Shown here piece after piece: positions 12,784 to 24,078 of a stretch of 64,000 nt of DNA. The notes under the pieces were generated by a model that had not been told where the DNA came from, searched no databases, and saw nothing but the letters and a program-made list of their open reading frames with translations. This DNA comes from Ceratothoa steindachneri (taxonomy: Eukaryota > Arthropoda > Malacostraca > Isopoda > Cymothoidae). Where the stretch lies: assembly GCA_963969495.1 (NCBI GenBank), contig OZ018321.1:63518780-63582779 (forward strand), in the 5' to 3' direction. The translations under genes were made by a program, and so were the position numbers. Every line of letters starts with the position of its first letter. Positions within the stretch are counted from its first letter, which is position 1.

Positions 12784-13184
12784 TTTAAAGTGTTCGAAAG
12801 ATTCAATAGCAAAAATCTTGAGCAACAATCGGCAGTTCACCTTTTTGTTATCGTGTAAACATTCATATGCTTTTCTACTTTGTACTAAGGACATACCTCT
12901 ATAACCAGCTTTGCCTTATGTTACTAAGGACGATAAAAGATAGTATAAGTTCGTTACCCTTTTTATTTTGCATTTATTAGTAACTAGAAGAAAAATCTTT
13001 ATAATGGTACTATGTTTATTTCTTTAACTTGAATAAAATAATTTATTTGTAAAATGTCAACATGATTATTTTTTTTTACAGTGCCGGTGGAAAATCTGGA
13101 GGCAATTTTCTCGATAATTAAAATGACTACTAAATTTGTTACCCCTTTATTTTTACATTCTTTACTAACTGGAGAAAAACTACA
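12784..13184. other. AT-rich stretch, nothing recognised
   Basis: No coding domain, splice-bordered exon or clear repeat is seen. Confidence 0.6.
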
Positions 13185-13559
13185 TTTTTAAAAATTGCCG
13201 GGTAAATAAATATGTAGATTGGCGGCGCGAACGATGCGTAAACTATTTCGTTCGTGTTCCAATATGTTTCACGTTTTTGGAGTAAATTTAAGGGGACTGC
13301 TCGTGTGGGGGTAAACACTGCAGGGGGACCCCCCTACGATAATCCTGAGTTTCAATAAATTGGGAGGTCTGGGGGGCACAGCCGCGCAGTATATAATCAT
13401 AATTGTTTATAGAATAATGTTCTAACGTTTACAGAACTAGGACTCAAACGCGCATGAATATGCAGGCACGAGTGAACGAAATATAAACACACAGAAATCC
13501 ACTTTTTCTGGCGCGCCGCCAATCTACATGTTTATTGATTGCCGAATTTTTGTGCCCTG
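13185..13559. mobile_element. Short inverted-repeat element (MITE-like)
   Basis: An 18-bp perfect inverted repeat stands at 13212-13229 (ATGTAGATTGGCGGCGCG) and 13512-13529. Weaker inverted similarity extends outward to about 13185 and 13559, including aaaaatt words. The core is 318 bp with no coding capacity. No convincing target-site duplication is seen, so the superfamily is open. Confidence 0.65.
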
Positions 13560-14238
13560 TGTAGTCTGTTACACAAGATACTCAGAGGATCGTCCCCTTT
13601 TTCCCTCTTCCTCTTCCTTATCTATTCAATGTAGGACACCGTAAAGCGATGCCAGGTGCAGCATGGACAACAATGCTACGGGTGATATCGAGGGGGATTG
13701 TATGCCAGCACAGCCCAAATGCCCGCAGGAGAATCTGAAACTATACATGCACATAATTGAACATAACATGTTCAATTCCTCTAGCATCACAACCTTCTTC
13801 TAGCATGTCTCCTTTCACACTTCATGAAAAAGTGCAACATCACTATATTCCTCCGGTGCGAGGGAAACATCTAGGGATTATAGCAGCTAAACTGCCATAT
13901 AAATCAATCATTATTTAACAGGTCGCCTGCCATATAAATCAATCATTATTTTTGCATGTAACGTGGTTCCTTGTTAAGTGTCTAGTTTCACGTTAATGTA
14001 CCCGCCTCACCATTGAGATGGAATGTTATTCAAGATTAAAAGATAATCTGGTCAAAGTTCGGATGCTAGGTAGCCCTTGTATCATATAATGATATTTGTT
14101 AAATAAGTCTCTAAGTTATTATTATTATTATTCTTAGTAGTAGTAGTACCTAGTAGTAGTAGTAGTACAAACTAAATATAAATAAGATATAAAACAGTTA
14201 AAGATAAAACTACTGGTTTTGAACTATGTTAAACTTAC
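13560..14238. other. Intron or downstream sequence of the KY/hillarin-like gene
   Basis: Downstream of the donor at 14234-14238 in minus sense. I find no further exon with the histidine region of the transglutaminase core here. A short (TTA)n/(TAG)n run lies at 14118-14165. Nothing else is recognised. Confidence 0.5.
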
Positions 14239-14400
14239 TTGTGTTGATTTTCTCTGGCGAACCCTTGCAATATCTTCGTCTTCAATCCCCCAATGAACGC
14301 CAACTCGGCAAAAAGCTTTACAAAATCCTTCGCAACTCCACCGCGACTCTCAAGAATTTCTTCCACCGTTTGCGTTTTTTCACCAAAATTCGAATCATAC
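14239..14400 (-). CDS. KY/hillarin-like gene, exon 4 seen: transglutaminase-like core
   Basis: The exon is 162 bp, with acceptor cgttccag before it (14401-14406) and donor GTAAGT after it (14238-14233). It starts with one base completing the codon left open by exon 3, codes 53 residues and ends with two bases, so the phases fit. It reads YDSNFGEKTQTVEEILESRG followed by GVAKDFVKLFAELAF and LKTKILQGFAR. That pattern is the region of the transglutaminase-like core that normally carries the active-site cysteine in a GVC motif followed by a helix. Here the position reads GVA. The fold and order match KY/hillarin cytoskeletal proteins. No stop or frameshift is present, in contrast to the mobile elements around. 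The remaining histidine-aspartate part must lie in later exons outside what I can find. Confidence 0.85.
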
Positions 14401-14640
14401 CTGGAACGCACGAATGCACAAAAGAGAGAGCAATTGGCATTTTTGATTCTTTTAAATCATCGATCTCCATTTATTTAAAATGCTTGTTATTTCTCAGTGG
14501 GGACCTCCTGATTAACGTGGGATCCGAACCACAAGCATCACATCGTATGGTAGTGGCCGTGAGTGAAGTCGGCACAAATCGGACGTCGACGTCGCACTCA
14601 ATCCGATGGCTAACCACACCCGAGTTAGCTTAACTTCGCT

Positions 14641-16844
14641 GTAATCGGAAGTCGTAGCCCAGATACAAATGTATTGTTATTAGTATATCAGATCGCTGAG
14701 TAAAGGAGGAGGGAGGGGAGGGTGGTTCTCTTAGGAGCTTTTTATCCTTTTAGAATAGGCTTTTATGGCAAGTTGAGACACAAGTGAAAAGAGCCACAAA
14801 GCTTCCCTATGACGAGAAAGGGAACGGAAAACCTCGTTCACTACAAATGCGTGAAAAAATGGCCAATCTTGAGGCGATAATTAGGAAGAAATTTTGAAAA
14901 TAAAATATATACGAGTAGGTGCGGGTATCACCGGACTCCAATTGTTTGGTCAAAGGGCAGTTCTGTTTGTTGTCATTGTTTATGGAGTGTCTTCTTTTTG
15001 TTTGTACGAAGGGTATTTTAGTGAAAATTTTCCCCTTGGTGAAATGGTAAAATCCCCAAAAGTAATTACGTAAATTTAAAGTCGTACACTGTCACCACTA
15101 TCCACCTTTCCACGTGGGAATGATGTGGGGATCAAATTGTCCCGTGTTGCTTCCTTGTCCGATTGAGAGTCCTGCCAGGAGCTGGTAGCATGCTTCTCAT
15201 ATTTTAGGAAACAGTCATAGCTATCTCTCTCACTTCCACATTAATTCCCTAACAAACTATTAATTATATTATTGCCACTTAGGAGCCACAAATACGAATA
15301 AGATTTGTCAGACAACAAAACGCACAAGTTTGAATGTGGTCAAAGGCGCTTCACAAAGGCCTTATTCTTAATGGTGCTTTATAAATATAGGAAATTACAT
15401 GGAATGGACACCTCGCATATTGTTGCAACAGTTGCATATATTTATAAATCAAGTTTAGATTAATTAAGTTTAGGCTTTGAAGCATTGGTGACTCTTTCGA
15501 CCACTTTAAGATCAGCCACACCTCTGGGCATAGTTTCAGTTTAAAAATCGTAGTTTGAGGCATTTCTGACTGTTAGGGGTATAAAGCATATTTTCCGACC
15601 CCATTTTCGCCATCACCCTTTTAAGGCTATATGAAATTTATTTTTTGAGAGATCGCTTTTTACATTCAGAGATATATGCATATGAAAATGAGGTTTAAGT
15701 GTACTCAATGTAACCTTTGTAACGATGCTTCGTTTCTAATTCGTTTTTGATGGATTTTATATTTGTGCGCGTTATCTTGATATCTCTAACATAAACAGAC
15801 TTACTTTGTCCCTTTGGTAACATTTTTAATCCTATTAAAATCTCATTCAGCCAAATTTGATGTTAGAAAGCACACCAGTAGTTCAAAAACAAATTAGTGC
15901 ACCTATTTAGGTAAATCTTGTTCTATTTACCAACCACGATTCACTCATTCTACCTTTTTATAAATTTATATAGGTATTCTTCATTGCATTTCAGCTCAAT
16001 AAGTTCCTCAAGGGTGTGTGTCTTCACTCCATAGATTAATTTTCAAAGCGATTAAATCTGAAAATATTCGTTTTATTTCTGTTTAATCTGGGTAAATATT
16101 TCGCCTACTTTATAAGAGCTTAACAAACTAGGTTTGTATGATACTAATTTCATTGAGTCATATATGTAACCATAATTGCTTTAAGCATAAATGTCCTTCC
16201 GTGTGTGGAAATTGGTGGTTGAAATACTAGTTCTGAAAAAAGGGTCGAATGGATAGTTAAAAAGCTTCTATAGGTGAAAATACACCAAAGAAAGCTTCTG
16301 GACGTCCAAGGGTGCTCATATAGTACAAAAAAGTCTTATATTATGTATATAGATTCAGAATCATGTAGTTACTAATGTGGATCGTGCTGATGAAGGGCAG
16401 CAGGCAGGTTTGAGTGCAGATGTGTTGTAAGCGGTGCGAGGCAGACACCAATGCCGGTAGGCAAGTTAAGGCTGCGCCTCATCCGAAGAGAGGAAGGGCT
16501 CTCTCTTCGCCTGTCTACATAAAAGACCCATTTAAACAAGGAAGGGCGTCAAATTCTTCCAAAGCAAATCTTTAACGATCCTCGGGCAATTTTGCGGTGA
16601 ATTGTGACGATTCCCAGCATAATAAAGCCTCATGTCACGAGGTTCGGACACTGGCCTATTGATATATTGGGTCCATGAAAAGGAAACCCTCTTGATCTTA
16701 AACTGGTTTCAAACATTAGGTTATCCAACTAAATGGCTGAAAAAATGGTAGCTCAGGAAAAATAATAATGCCAATAATACGACAGACTCGTAGGTTAATA
16801 TTTCTTAAACGAAACTAGTTTCGGTATGACGTGTCCGAAACTTT
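14641..16844. other. Intronic stretch, nothing recognised
   Basis: AT-rich sequence without a motif-bearing frame on either strand. A short frame at 15563-15351 on the minus strand has no family I recognise. Confidence 0.55.
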
Positions 16845-17079
16845 TTGGTAATTGTTAGGATTAGTGGCGCACGATTTTGTTAGCGATTACTACTAGGGAA
16901 TACTAATAGATTATTAAAAATAGCTAGCGTGGGGTGGTGCAACCTCGCACAATTAAAGGGGGGTATAGGGACGAAGCCGCCCATTTCAAAATTCCCTTCA
17001 AAATGATATATAATACGATATGATGCAACGCAAAAATCGCTAAGAAAAATCGTGCGCCACTAATCTTAACAATTACCAA
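16845..17079. mobile_element. Short inverted-repeat element (MITE-like), 235 bp
   Basis: The terminal inverted repeats are about 43 bp long. The left arm (16845-16888) starts TTGGTAATTGTTAGGATT and shares GTGGCGCACGATTTT with the right arm (17037-17079), with about three differences. The interior has no coding capacity and includes a GC-richer patch. No clear target-site duplication is read. Confidence 0.75.
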
Positions 17080-17178
17080 CCTTTTAACCTTTTTTAATCT
17101 TGAGACTAGACACCAAGACTTCCACACTGAAATAAGACAGAAATCGATCACTGTTTACTAATCAGGGCTGGCTGTGTG

Positions 17179-17207
17179 TGTGTGGGGGGGGCAGGGGGGA
17201 GGGGGGA
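17179..17207 (+). other. G-rich tract with quadruplex potential
   Basis: A GT run is followed by G runs of eight, six and six separated by one or two bases. Four G3 tracts can be drawn from it. Its role is unknown. Confidence 0.5.
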
Positions 17208-17532
17208 GTCACAGAATTCCGAATATCCTTTGGGTTCAATTTTTCAAATAAAGAAATTGCGGTAAAATTAGCCCCCGCATCCTTGAAAGCTTGAACTTTG
17301 GAAATGCTCTAATTAATGTAAATGCAACAATTTTTCTTATTTTTTCTTTAAGTGAAAATCTTTAGAGGATTCCAAATTATTTTTGGTGATCAAATGAAAT
17401 GAAAACTAAGGATAGTTTGGTTACCACGACGCGAGGCCGCAGGCGAGACGCTCTTCATTCATACCTGTACAGATTCATGGCGAGTGACCGATTAAAAAAA
17501 AGAAAAGCTTATCACAATCTATTTTTCTATCT

Positions 17533-17536
<4 letters not shown>

Positions 17537-17615
<79 letters not shown>
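17537..17615. repeat. (TA)n microsatellite
   Basis: About 78 bp of TA in the long intron. It is not at an element border I can identify. Confidence 0.95.
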
Positions 17616-17617
<2 letters not shown>

Positions 17618-19580
17618 AAATCCTAGAGCCATCAGATCAGTAAAGAACTGCTTAAAATTTGTCAGTTGGGAAGTGAAAAGGTAGGCAATGCAGTTGTTGT
17701 CAAAGTATTTTCATAGGATAGGATATTAGTTGCAAGATTCCAGCCTCAGTTCATCAAATTAATACTGGATTTGTGATGTAAATTGACACACATCGAGGGA
17801 AGGAATCGAAGTTACATACATTGGAAATAGAACGATAAAACCTAAGTGGTTGCTAGAATCGCAAACGATCCTTATTACGTCTAACACAGGCTCCGGTACG
17901 CTCTAATTTATCCATTCAAAGGCTTCCTTCGTCATGGCAACCATAATCAAGAAGTTTGGTTGTGTCAGGAACAGAGTCCCAGAACCATAGAGTTCCAAGG
18001 GTATCCTTTAACAAATTGTCTCCGAGCATGGTTGTCATGTAAGATCCATTAGCGGGGCCAACTTTTTCTCCCACACCTTTTACATCACTAGTCCCTTTTC
18101 TGATGACAAACCTACCATTATTATGTCATATTACCATTTCTTGAGCAATTCTTTCCACATATCCATACAATCTATCACTTCATTAATATCCTTTTTCACT
18201 CCACACTTGTGTATGTATTTCTATTTTAATTACATCATATTATTTATATATTATTTAAAAAAAAACCTTTCTCATTCACTCGATTAAATTTTCAAGTATG
18301 TGAACTAGAGTCGCTTTTAAGGCCCCTCCGGGATTCATTAGTAGATCTGAGTATTTCTTACCCTGCTCCTGCACTATTAAAAACACCTTTAGTCCTTCAT
18401 TATTTCATAGGATGCATCCTAATATCCAGAAACCCTTTCTCATTTCATTCAAATTTTGTTCATCTTGTACAATCTTCTTTGTCTTTGATATACATACTGC
18501 ATTTTGGAAGTTAATATCTCCATTTTGTTAGTGATCTTCCTTTGAGTCATCTTGTATCACGGTGAGTTCAAGCAATGAATTATTAATCAAAATCTGAAAT
18601 CCTGAAATTTTGTCCAAATATCCGGACCACTTGGGTTTTTGTATCTGGATTTTTTTATGCAGTTTGTACCAGAAATTTAAATATAGCTTCCAATATTGTC
18701 CAATTTAATTGTATGCTTACCTCGTAATACAATTGCTAGCAATATAGTTTAAACATTAATCTCTCTACCCATAATATGAATGACCTCTCAACCTAAGTAT
18801 ATTGGTTTTCTTTACAACCCCTCCCTTAAACGTATTAATAGTCATTTGAAAAATTCTAATTTTAAAGTTGTCTTCAGCTTATCATCTTTCTTTAAAAATG
18901 AACTAATTCAGAATGACCACATCTTCCCTAATAAAAAAAGTAGCTGTGTATAAAAATCGAAGTAAAATTTGCGATGAACTAACTATATACAAACAAACTG
19001 GACTTAGCCTATCTCAGAGGGTTTACTAATACAAATATTCTATACGCACAAACAATGAATCTAATGTTTATTCGAACACATAAATTCCATTAATTATAGC
19101 TACAATTGGGAAAAATTATAATTTATAATATTTATACTTCGAATGACTGGCTCAAGCAACAATTAATTGATCCCCTCGCCAATATCAATCTCTCGGTAGA
19201 GAAATTTCCGGTTCAACCAAGTCTTCAGACCATTTCTCTTGTCAACAAAATTCAAAAGGTTTCATCATTCTTATGTAAATTAATGTGAACCTAGGGTAAA
19301 TCAACGAGTTGAAATCAAGTATGACAGTAGTTTTGCTATATTACGTATAGCTTTTGAGAACTAAAGCAATTTGTTTTATGCCAGTCATAGTCTTTCTCAT
19401 TCTCATGCATTTTTTCTCACGCTCTGACTTGTTTTTTTTTCTGGTGTGCTAATACTTCACATACATCACATTATCGCTTGATACATCATGATTATTGATT
19501 ACTGTGCCCTTTATTGTTGCAGGTAGAATGTAGTGATTTTAATTCTCTCAAACAAGTAAGTTAAAGCTTCTTTGACTGTG
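17616..19580. other. Intronic stretch, nothing recognised
   Basis: AT-rich, no coding domain seen. It ends at the first base of the tandem LTR element. Confidence 0.55.
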
Positions 19581-21040
19581 TGTCGTAGAATGACTCCCGA
19601 CGATACCATATATATAACACTATTCGTTGAGGGAACTTCCTTAATTATCTTTAGAGTGCGTTTACTGTCTGGCGGCCGATATTATGTATCTTCGATATGC
19701 TTAAGAAGTGGAACTGAGCTCAAGGATAATAATATTGCTATCATTAATAAAATAGAGTTTTATTAATAATAACTATAAACAATACACAAAAACGGAAAAT
19801 ATTGACATAAACAGAATGGAAAGGGTCGTGGAGACTCGGGCTAATCCGAGGATTTAAAGGATTTAAAAAGGTAAAACAAATATAGAGTTAAAGAGATGGG
19901 ATGGCTCGATAAACAATTTAAAGAACAGGATAGAATTGGCAAAAGGGATCAATACTCAAAGGTGAAGTTTTGGCTTACGTAACTTTGGCACTAGTGGTGC
20001 AGTGGAAGGTGGCGCAAAGGAGTTTCGGTCCGCTGGCGAGCTCCAGCCGAAGGGGGGGGATAAAAGGATCCTGACAAGGCGTCTTGGGAAGGAGAACCGT
20101 TTCTCGACGAACGGCTTGAAGAACAATGGCTGTTCTAGGTTGTTCTCTTCTGAACAAAGGGGGAATGAGAACCGTCTCTTGTCTACGGGCTCAAGAACAA
20201 TGGCTGTTCTAATGTTGTTCTCCTTTGAACAACAGGAGGGGTGAGAACCGTTTCTTGGCGAAGGGCTCAAAACGAACAATGGCTGTTCTAATGCTGTTCT
20301 CTTCTGAACAAAGGGGGGGATGAGAACCGTTTCTTATCGAAGGGCTCAAAACGAACAATGGCTGTTCTAATGCTGTTCTCCTTGAACAACAGGGGGGGAT
20401 GAGAACCGTTTCTTGGCGAAGGGCTCAAAACGAACAATGGCTGTTCTAATGCTGTTCTCCTTGAACAACAGGGGGGGGGATGAGAACCGTTTCTTGGCGA
20501 AGGGCTCAAAACGAACAATGGCTGTTCTAATGCTGTTCTCCTTTGAACAACAGGGGGGGAAGCCTTGGGGACTTGGCGTCGGAAAGGCTCAAACCTTTGG
20601 CACTCAAGGAATATTGTCCTCCTTCTGGACAAGTGATGGTGAATCTCGAGGTCGAGGTCACTTGGCGCACAAAGGGAGAGAGGGTCGTGGTGATGTTTCG
20701 CGACGAAAATCTGGATCTCCAATCTGATCTTAGTGGTAAAGTTTCCATATAAATAGCCAGGACATCTCCTTGGCGTGGGGGAAAATGGAGTGAAAGCTTG
20801 GAGGGAACGCACAGCCGGGCCGGAGAACAATGCCTTATCTGCTCATAAGCCCAACTCAATCTGGCGAGGTCGGCGTATGGGGGCGAACGGGGGGACGATA
20901 ACCTCCTTGATTAAACATTGACATCCGGTAGCTGTGATAAGACTCCAAGCCTCGAATCGAAGATGCACGTGGGCAGCATCATGGTTTTAAATAATATGGG
21001 ATAGGAGTTGAAATTAACGCAGTCAACTCGTTCTATCACA
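19581..21040 (-). repeat. 3' LTR of copy 2
   Basis: The LTR is 1,460 bp, bordered TG and CA. In element sense U3 with the minisatellite comes first. An AATAAA near 19760, on the minus strand, is followed by about 180 bp of R-U5. It is nearly identical to 24079-25537. Confidence 0.9.
20092..20560. repeat. LTR minisatellite, six units
   Basis: Units of 76-80 bp, each with the GAACA-N5-TGTTC and TTC-N6-GAAC palindromic words. The last four units are nearly identical to each other, and the first two are more diverged. Confidence 0.9.
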
Positions 21041-21060
21041 CCCCTCCATTCCGGGGGGGG
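21041..21060 (-). other. Polypurine tract of copy 2
   Basis: In element sense the run CCCCCGGAATGGAGGGG stands immediately before TGTGATAG of the 3' LTR. The GGAATGGAGGGG part is a better purine tract than the one in copy 1. Confidence 0.7.
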
Positions 21061-21468
21061 AAGTTGTCGCTTCGAAAAAAAAGAGAGAAGGGACAACGAT
21101 AGAGCTCCGTTGTGGGGAACTCGTTTTCTTGTACCAACCGTACCTTCCTGCACCTAACTAGTATTACCTCAATACATATGATCATTTTGATCTTTAGATT
21201 ACAGGGGAAAATAACCTTTAATACAACTTAATCAGAGAGAGAGAAAAAAAGGGCATGGAACAATGAAATGATATAAACTTAGTACATACGGGACAAAATA
21301 ATTTATACGTAAATTAATAAGAACAAATATATATACATACAAAAATTAGACATTGAGCGTTACAAAATTCAGACATATACATTAATTAATTATATTACAA
21401 AAGAATCTTAAATTAAGTCGTACAAGACGGTATATACCTACATGGAGATACTAATCCTATGAATACAA

Positions 21469-22914
21469 TTATTCTACGCTATTCGGTAACGCATTCCTAC
21501 TGAGTGCGTCAGCGACCTGGTTATCGGAACCTTTTATCTTATTTATTTTAAACTGATACTCTTGCAAGAGTAAACTCCAGCGCATGATGCGGCCGTTTGA
21601 GTGTCTCAAATTCCTAATATAGGCTAACGGACGGTGGTCGGTTCCTATTTGAAATTCTTTACATATCAAGTACAGCTTGAATTTGTCTATGACCCAGATA
21701 ATTGATAGAGCTATCTTTTCTCTAGTGGCATATCTCTTTCCGCGTGGTAATAATTGACGACTAGCATATGCAACTGGATGACTCGTTCTGTCATCCACGT
21801 ATTGAAGGAGTACACCTCCAATGCCCTCGTTGATCACGTCGGTCTTAACCCCAAAGGATTTTTCCGGGTTGGGCAACTTAAAAATGGGGGCAGAAATGAA
21901 CTTACTTTTGAGCTGATTAAAATGGGAAACAGCGACATCATTCCAACGTAAACGATCGGAGAAATTCTTTTCCTGAAGGGGGCATAGGGGGGCCGAAATT
22001 GCAGCGAAATTCGGAACAAATCGCTGATAGGGAGAAGCTGATCCTAGGATCGATCTTAATGGCTTCTTTGTAATCGGGAGGGGCATGTCGGCGATTGCCT
22101 TAATCTTGTTCTCGTGGGGACCTAACTTGTTTTGTCCTATTTTGAAACCCGAATATTTAATGGGTTCGTGAGCAAAATGGCATTTGCTGGGGCCAATGGT
22201 GAGGCCATTTTCACACAGTTGCTCGAAAAGAGCTAATAGGGCGGGTAAATGGTGACTCCATTTAATTAGTTCTTGTAGCTGACTCTTCTGACGTGGTGTC
22301 AGCTGCGCGTGACTATCCAGGTCAGAGGGTTCCAAAGACTCGCCTGGTAGGGAAGGAGGAGGGTAATCGGCATCAGGTTGGATGCACACTGTCTGGATTA
22401 CATTAAGGGACTCCGCGGGGCAATCCTCTTCAAGCGCCGATGCTTCGTCCAGTTCTACGAAGGTATCTCCATGGGCGCGTTGGGGGTTCTTTTTTTCTTG
22501 GGGTCCAGGGACAGTCTCCGTTTCCTTGTCTGGGGCCTTATCACCTAAGGGTGTTAGTGATTCACATTCCTCTTTTGCCGTCCTAAAGTCCTGGTTAGGG
22601 GTCTCCGAGAAATCGGACGGTATCGGGGTTCTGATGGGGACGGGCTCCTGGGCTTCTTTCTTATCTCGGCCTTGAGGAAGGGCGGCCTGAAACACAGGGT
22701 CGAAACTTACTTGGGGGCTCTGTCCTATAAGTACGGAACAGAATTGTATGGGTGCTACAATGACTTCAGCCCAGCCATTATAATATTGACACTGCAGGTA
22801 ACATCTAGCGACGGGGAATCTGTTCGCCCGCCCAAGGTAGTCATGTACCACCGCAAATTTTTCGTGGTTAGAGGCCACTGGGAGGAGTTCGTTGACACGA
22901 TGAAGCACGTACAT
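21469..22914 (-). CDS. Pol-like ORF lacking the RT palm: linker, RT thumb and RNase H
   Basis: An open frame of about 480 codons on the minus strand. Residues 1-55 are the end of the protease region in another phase. An acidic, proline-rich linker runs to about residue 215. A short piece reading LTPRQKSQLQEL continues straight into LLALFEQLCENGLTIGPSK and KIGQNKLGPHENKIKAIADM, the end of the palm and the thumb. An RNase H-like domain of gypsy type follows with GVKTDVINEGIGGVLLQ, YATREKIALS, TDHRPLAYI and DNQVADALSR. The catalytic palm with YxDD is absent and the frame ends after RNase H with no integrase. The frame is unusually intact for a product that cannot reverse transcribe. Whether it is translated is unknown. 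Confidence 0.8.
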   Translation of the reverse strand: MYVLHRVNELLPVASNHEKFAVVHDYLGRANRFPVARCYLQCQYYNGWAEVIVAPIQFCSVLIGQSPQVSFDPVFQAALPQGRDKKEAQEPVPIRTPIPSDFSETPNQDFRTAKEECESLTPLGDKAPDKETETVPGPQEKKNPQRAHGDTFVELDEASALEEDCPAESLNVIQTVCIQPDADYPPPSLPGESLEPSDLDSHAQLTPRQKSQLQELIKWSHHLPALLALFEQLCENGLTIGPSKCHFAHEPIKYSGFKIGQNKLGPHENKIKAIADMPLPITKKPLRSILGSASPYQRFVPNFAAISAPLCPLQEKNFSDRLRWNDVAVSHFNQLKSKFISAPIFKLPNPEKSFGVKTDVINEGIGGVLLQYVDDRTSHPVAYASRQLLPRGKRYATREKIALSIIWVIDKFKLYLICKEFQIGTDHRPLAYIRNLRHSNGRIMRWSLLLQEYQFKINKIKGSDNQVADALSRNALPNSVE

Positions 22915-23738
22915 CCTGTGTCCCTGACGAGAGTCAATACTCGGCAGCTGTCCACGCTGCCCTCCTCATATTTCAAAGTTCCCGATGAACTTTTACCAAA
23001 AACAAAATTTACCTGGTGGCCTGACGGAGGGGGAGAAGTTTCTGCTTGGGTCTGCACCACCGGGGGAGCCGGGGTTGCATTAATCTGGTGAACTTGGTGG
23101 GCTGGTCTGCTTTTAAGCCTAGAATTTTGGGGGCAATTCCAGCTCATGTGGTTTTCTACACCACAGGTGAAGCATATGGTTGGTCGCTTCGGGAAGAGAG
23201 ATGGAGGAGAAGTCTTAACGGGAGGTTTGGAGTCCCTTTGTTGGTTTTGGGGAAAGAAGTTTGGGGGTTTTACGGGGCTCGGAAACTTTGTCAGCTTTCC
23301 TGGGAAGGGGCGCGAATCCTTCCTTCTTTCTTCTCGTTGGATTTCTCTTTCTCGTTCTTCTCGTTGTATTTTTCTTTCTCGTTCTTCTCGTTGTATTTTT
23401 CTTTCTCGTTCTTCTCGTTGTATATCTCTTTCTCGTTCCTCTCGTTGTTTTTCTCTTTCTCGTTCTTCTCGTTGTATTTTTCTTTCTCTTTCTCTTTCTT
23501 CTCTTTGGATTTCCCTTTCTCGTTCCGTTCGTTGTATTTCTCTTTCTCGTTCTTCCTTTTTCCTTTGATATTTTTCTTCAATCCAAGCTAGTTCAATCTG
23601 ATGGTGAAGGTACACTTGTCTTATCCATTCCTCTCTTATGTACTTAATTAGTTCTTTTCCGGAAAGTCCCAAGGATTCTCCTTGCGCTTTAAAGATTTCA
23701 AACTGAGTCATCTTTGCACTTGGGGGCGCACTAGTCAA
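22755..23738 (-). CDS. Gag-protease ORF of LTR copy 2
   Basis: An open frame of 327 codons starting MTSAPPSAKMTQFEIFKAQG. Residues 25-140 are a long charged coiled coil of tandem REEREREIQ words. A basic proline-rich linker follows. A CCHC zinc knuckle (CX2CX4HX4C, CFTCGVENHMSWNC) lies near residue 190 and a retroviral-type aspartic protease start with LVRDTGCTCFIVS near residue 280. After the DTG motif the frame changes: the expected protease continuation lies in the overlapping pol-like frame, which begins at 22914. A frameshift, programmed or accidental, separates the two. Gag binds and packages element RNA and the protease would process it. Confidence 0.8.
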   Translation of the reverse strand: MTSAPPSAKMTQFEIFKAQGESLGLSGKELIKYIREEWIRQVYLHHQIELAWIEEKYQRKKEEREREIQRTEREREIQREERERERKIQREEREREKQREERERDIQREERERKIQREERERKIQREEREREIQREERRKDSRPFPGKLTKFPSPVKPPNFFPQNQQRDSKPPVKTSPPSLFPKRPTICFTCGVENHMSWNCPQNSRLKSRPAHQVHQINATPAPPVVQTQAETSPPPSGHQVNFVFGKSSSGTLKYEEGSVDSCRVLTLVRDTGCTCFIVSTNSSQWPLTTKNLRWYMTTLGGRTDSPSLDVTCSVNIIMAGLKSL

Positions 23739-24040
23739 CCAACTAAAATTCCTCGCAACAAGAATTATGCCTCTATAGAATTAGCCTACCTAAATATGGG
23801 CACTGACCTATTCGTACTTGGTTTCTCGATCTAAATAACCACTGACTAAAATCACAAAAAAAAACAAACAAATTATTATAACCGTTCCTTGAGCTACTCC
23901 AGCTTCTTAAGTTTAAAAAAAAGGGGATAGCAATCGTTAAAACAAAAGGGAACTACTATATTCTATTATTGTAACGAATAACACTATGCTTTACTCGACT
24001 GAGACCAGTGTTTGCAAAGATATAGCGTTAAACCTTACAC

Positions 24041-24051
24041 ACCTGATACCA
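24041..24051 (-). other. Probable primer binding site of copy 2
   Basis: TGGTATCAGGT in element sense, same word and position relative to the 5' LTR as in copy 1, after a 16-bp TA run and ctacttaaatt. Confidence 0.5.
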
Positions 24052-24061
24052 AATTTAAGTA

Positions 24062-24078
24062 GTATATATATATATATA
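24062..24078. repeat. (TA)n between 5' LTR and primer binding site
   Basis: A short TA run at the same place as the 59-bp run at 7950-8008 in copy 1. Confidence 0.9.

Noticed and set aside
14226..14633. Plus-strand open frame of 135 codons
   Set aside because: It is the antisense shadow of the host exon at 14239-14400, which has splice sites and a recognisable protein on the minus strand.
23146..23647. Plus-strand frames rich in Phe-Leu-Ser over the gag region
   Set aside because: Antisense of the EEREREIQR coiled coil of gag on the minus strand.
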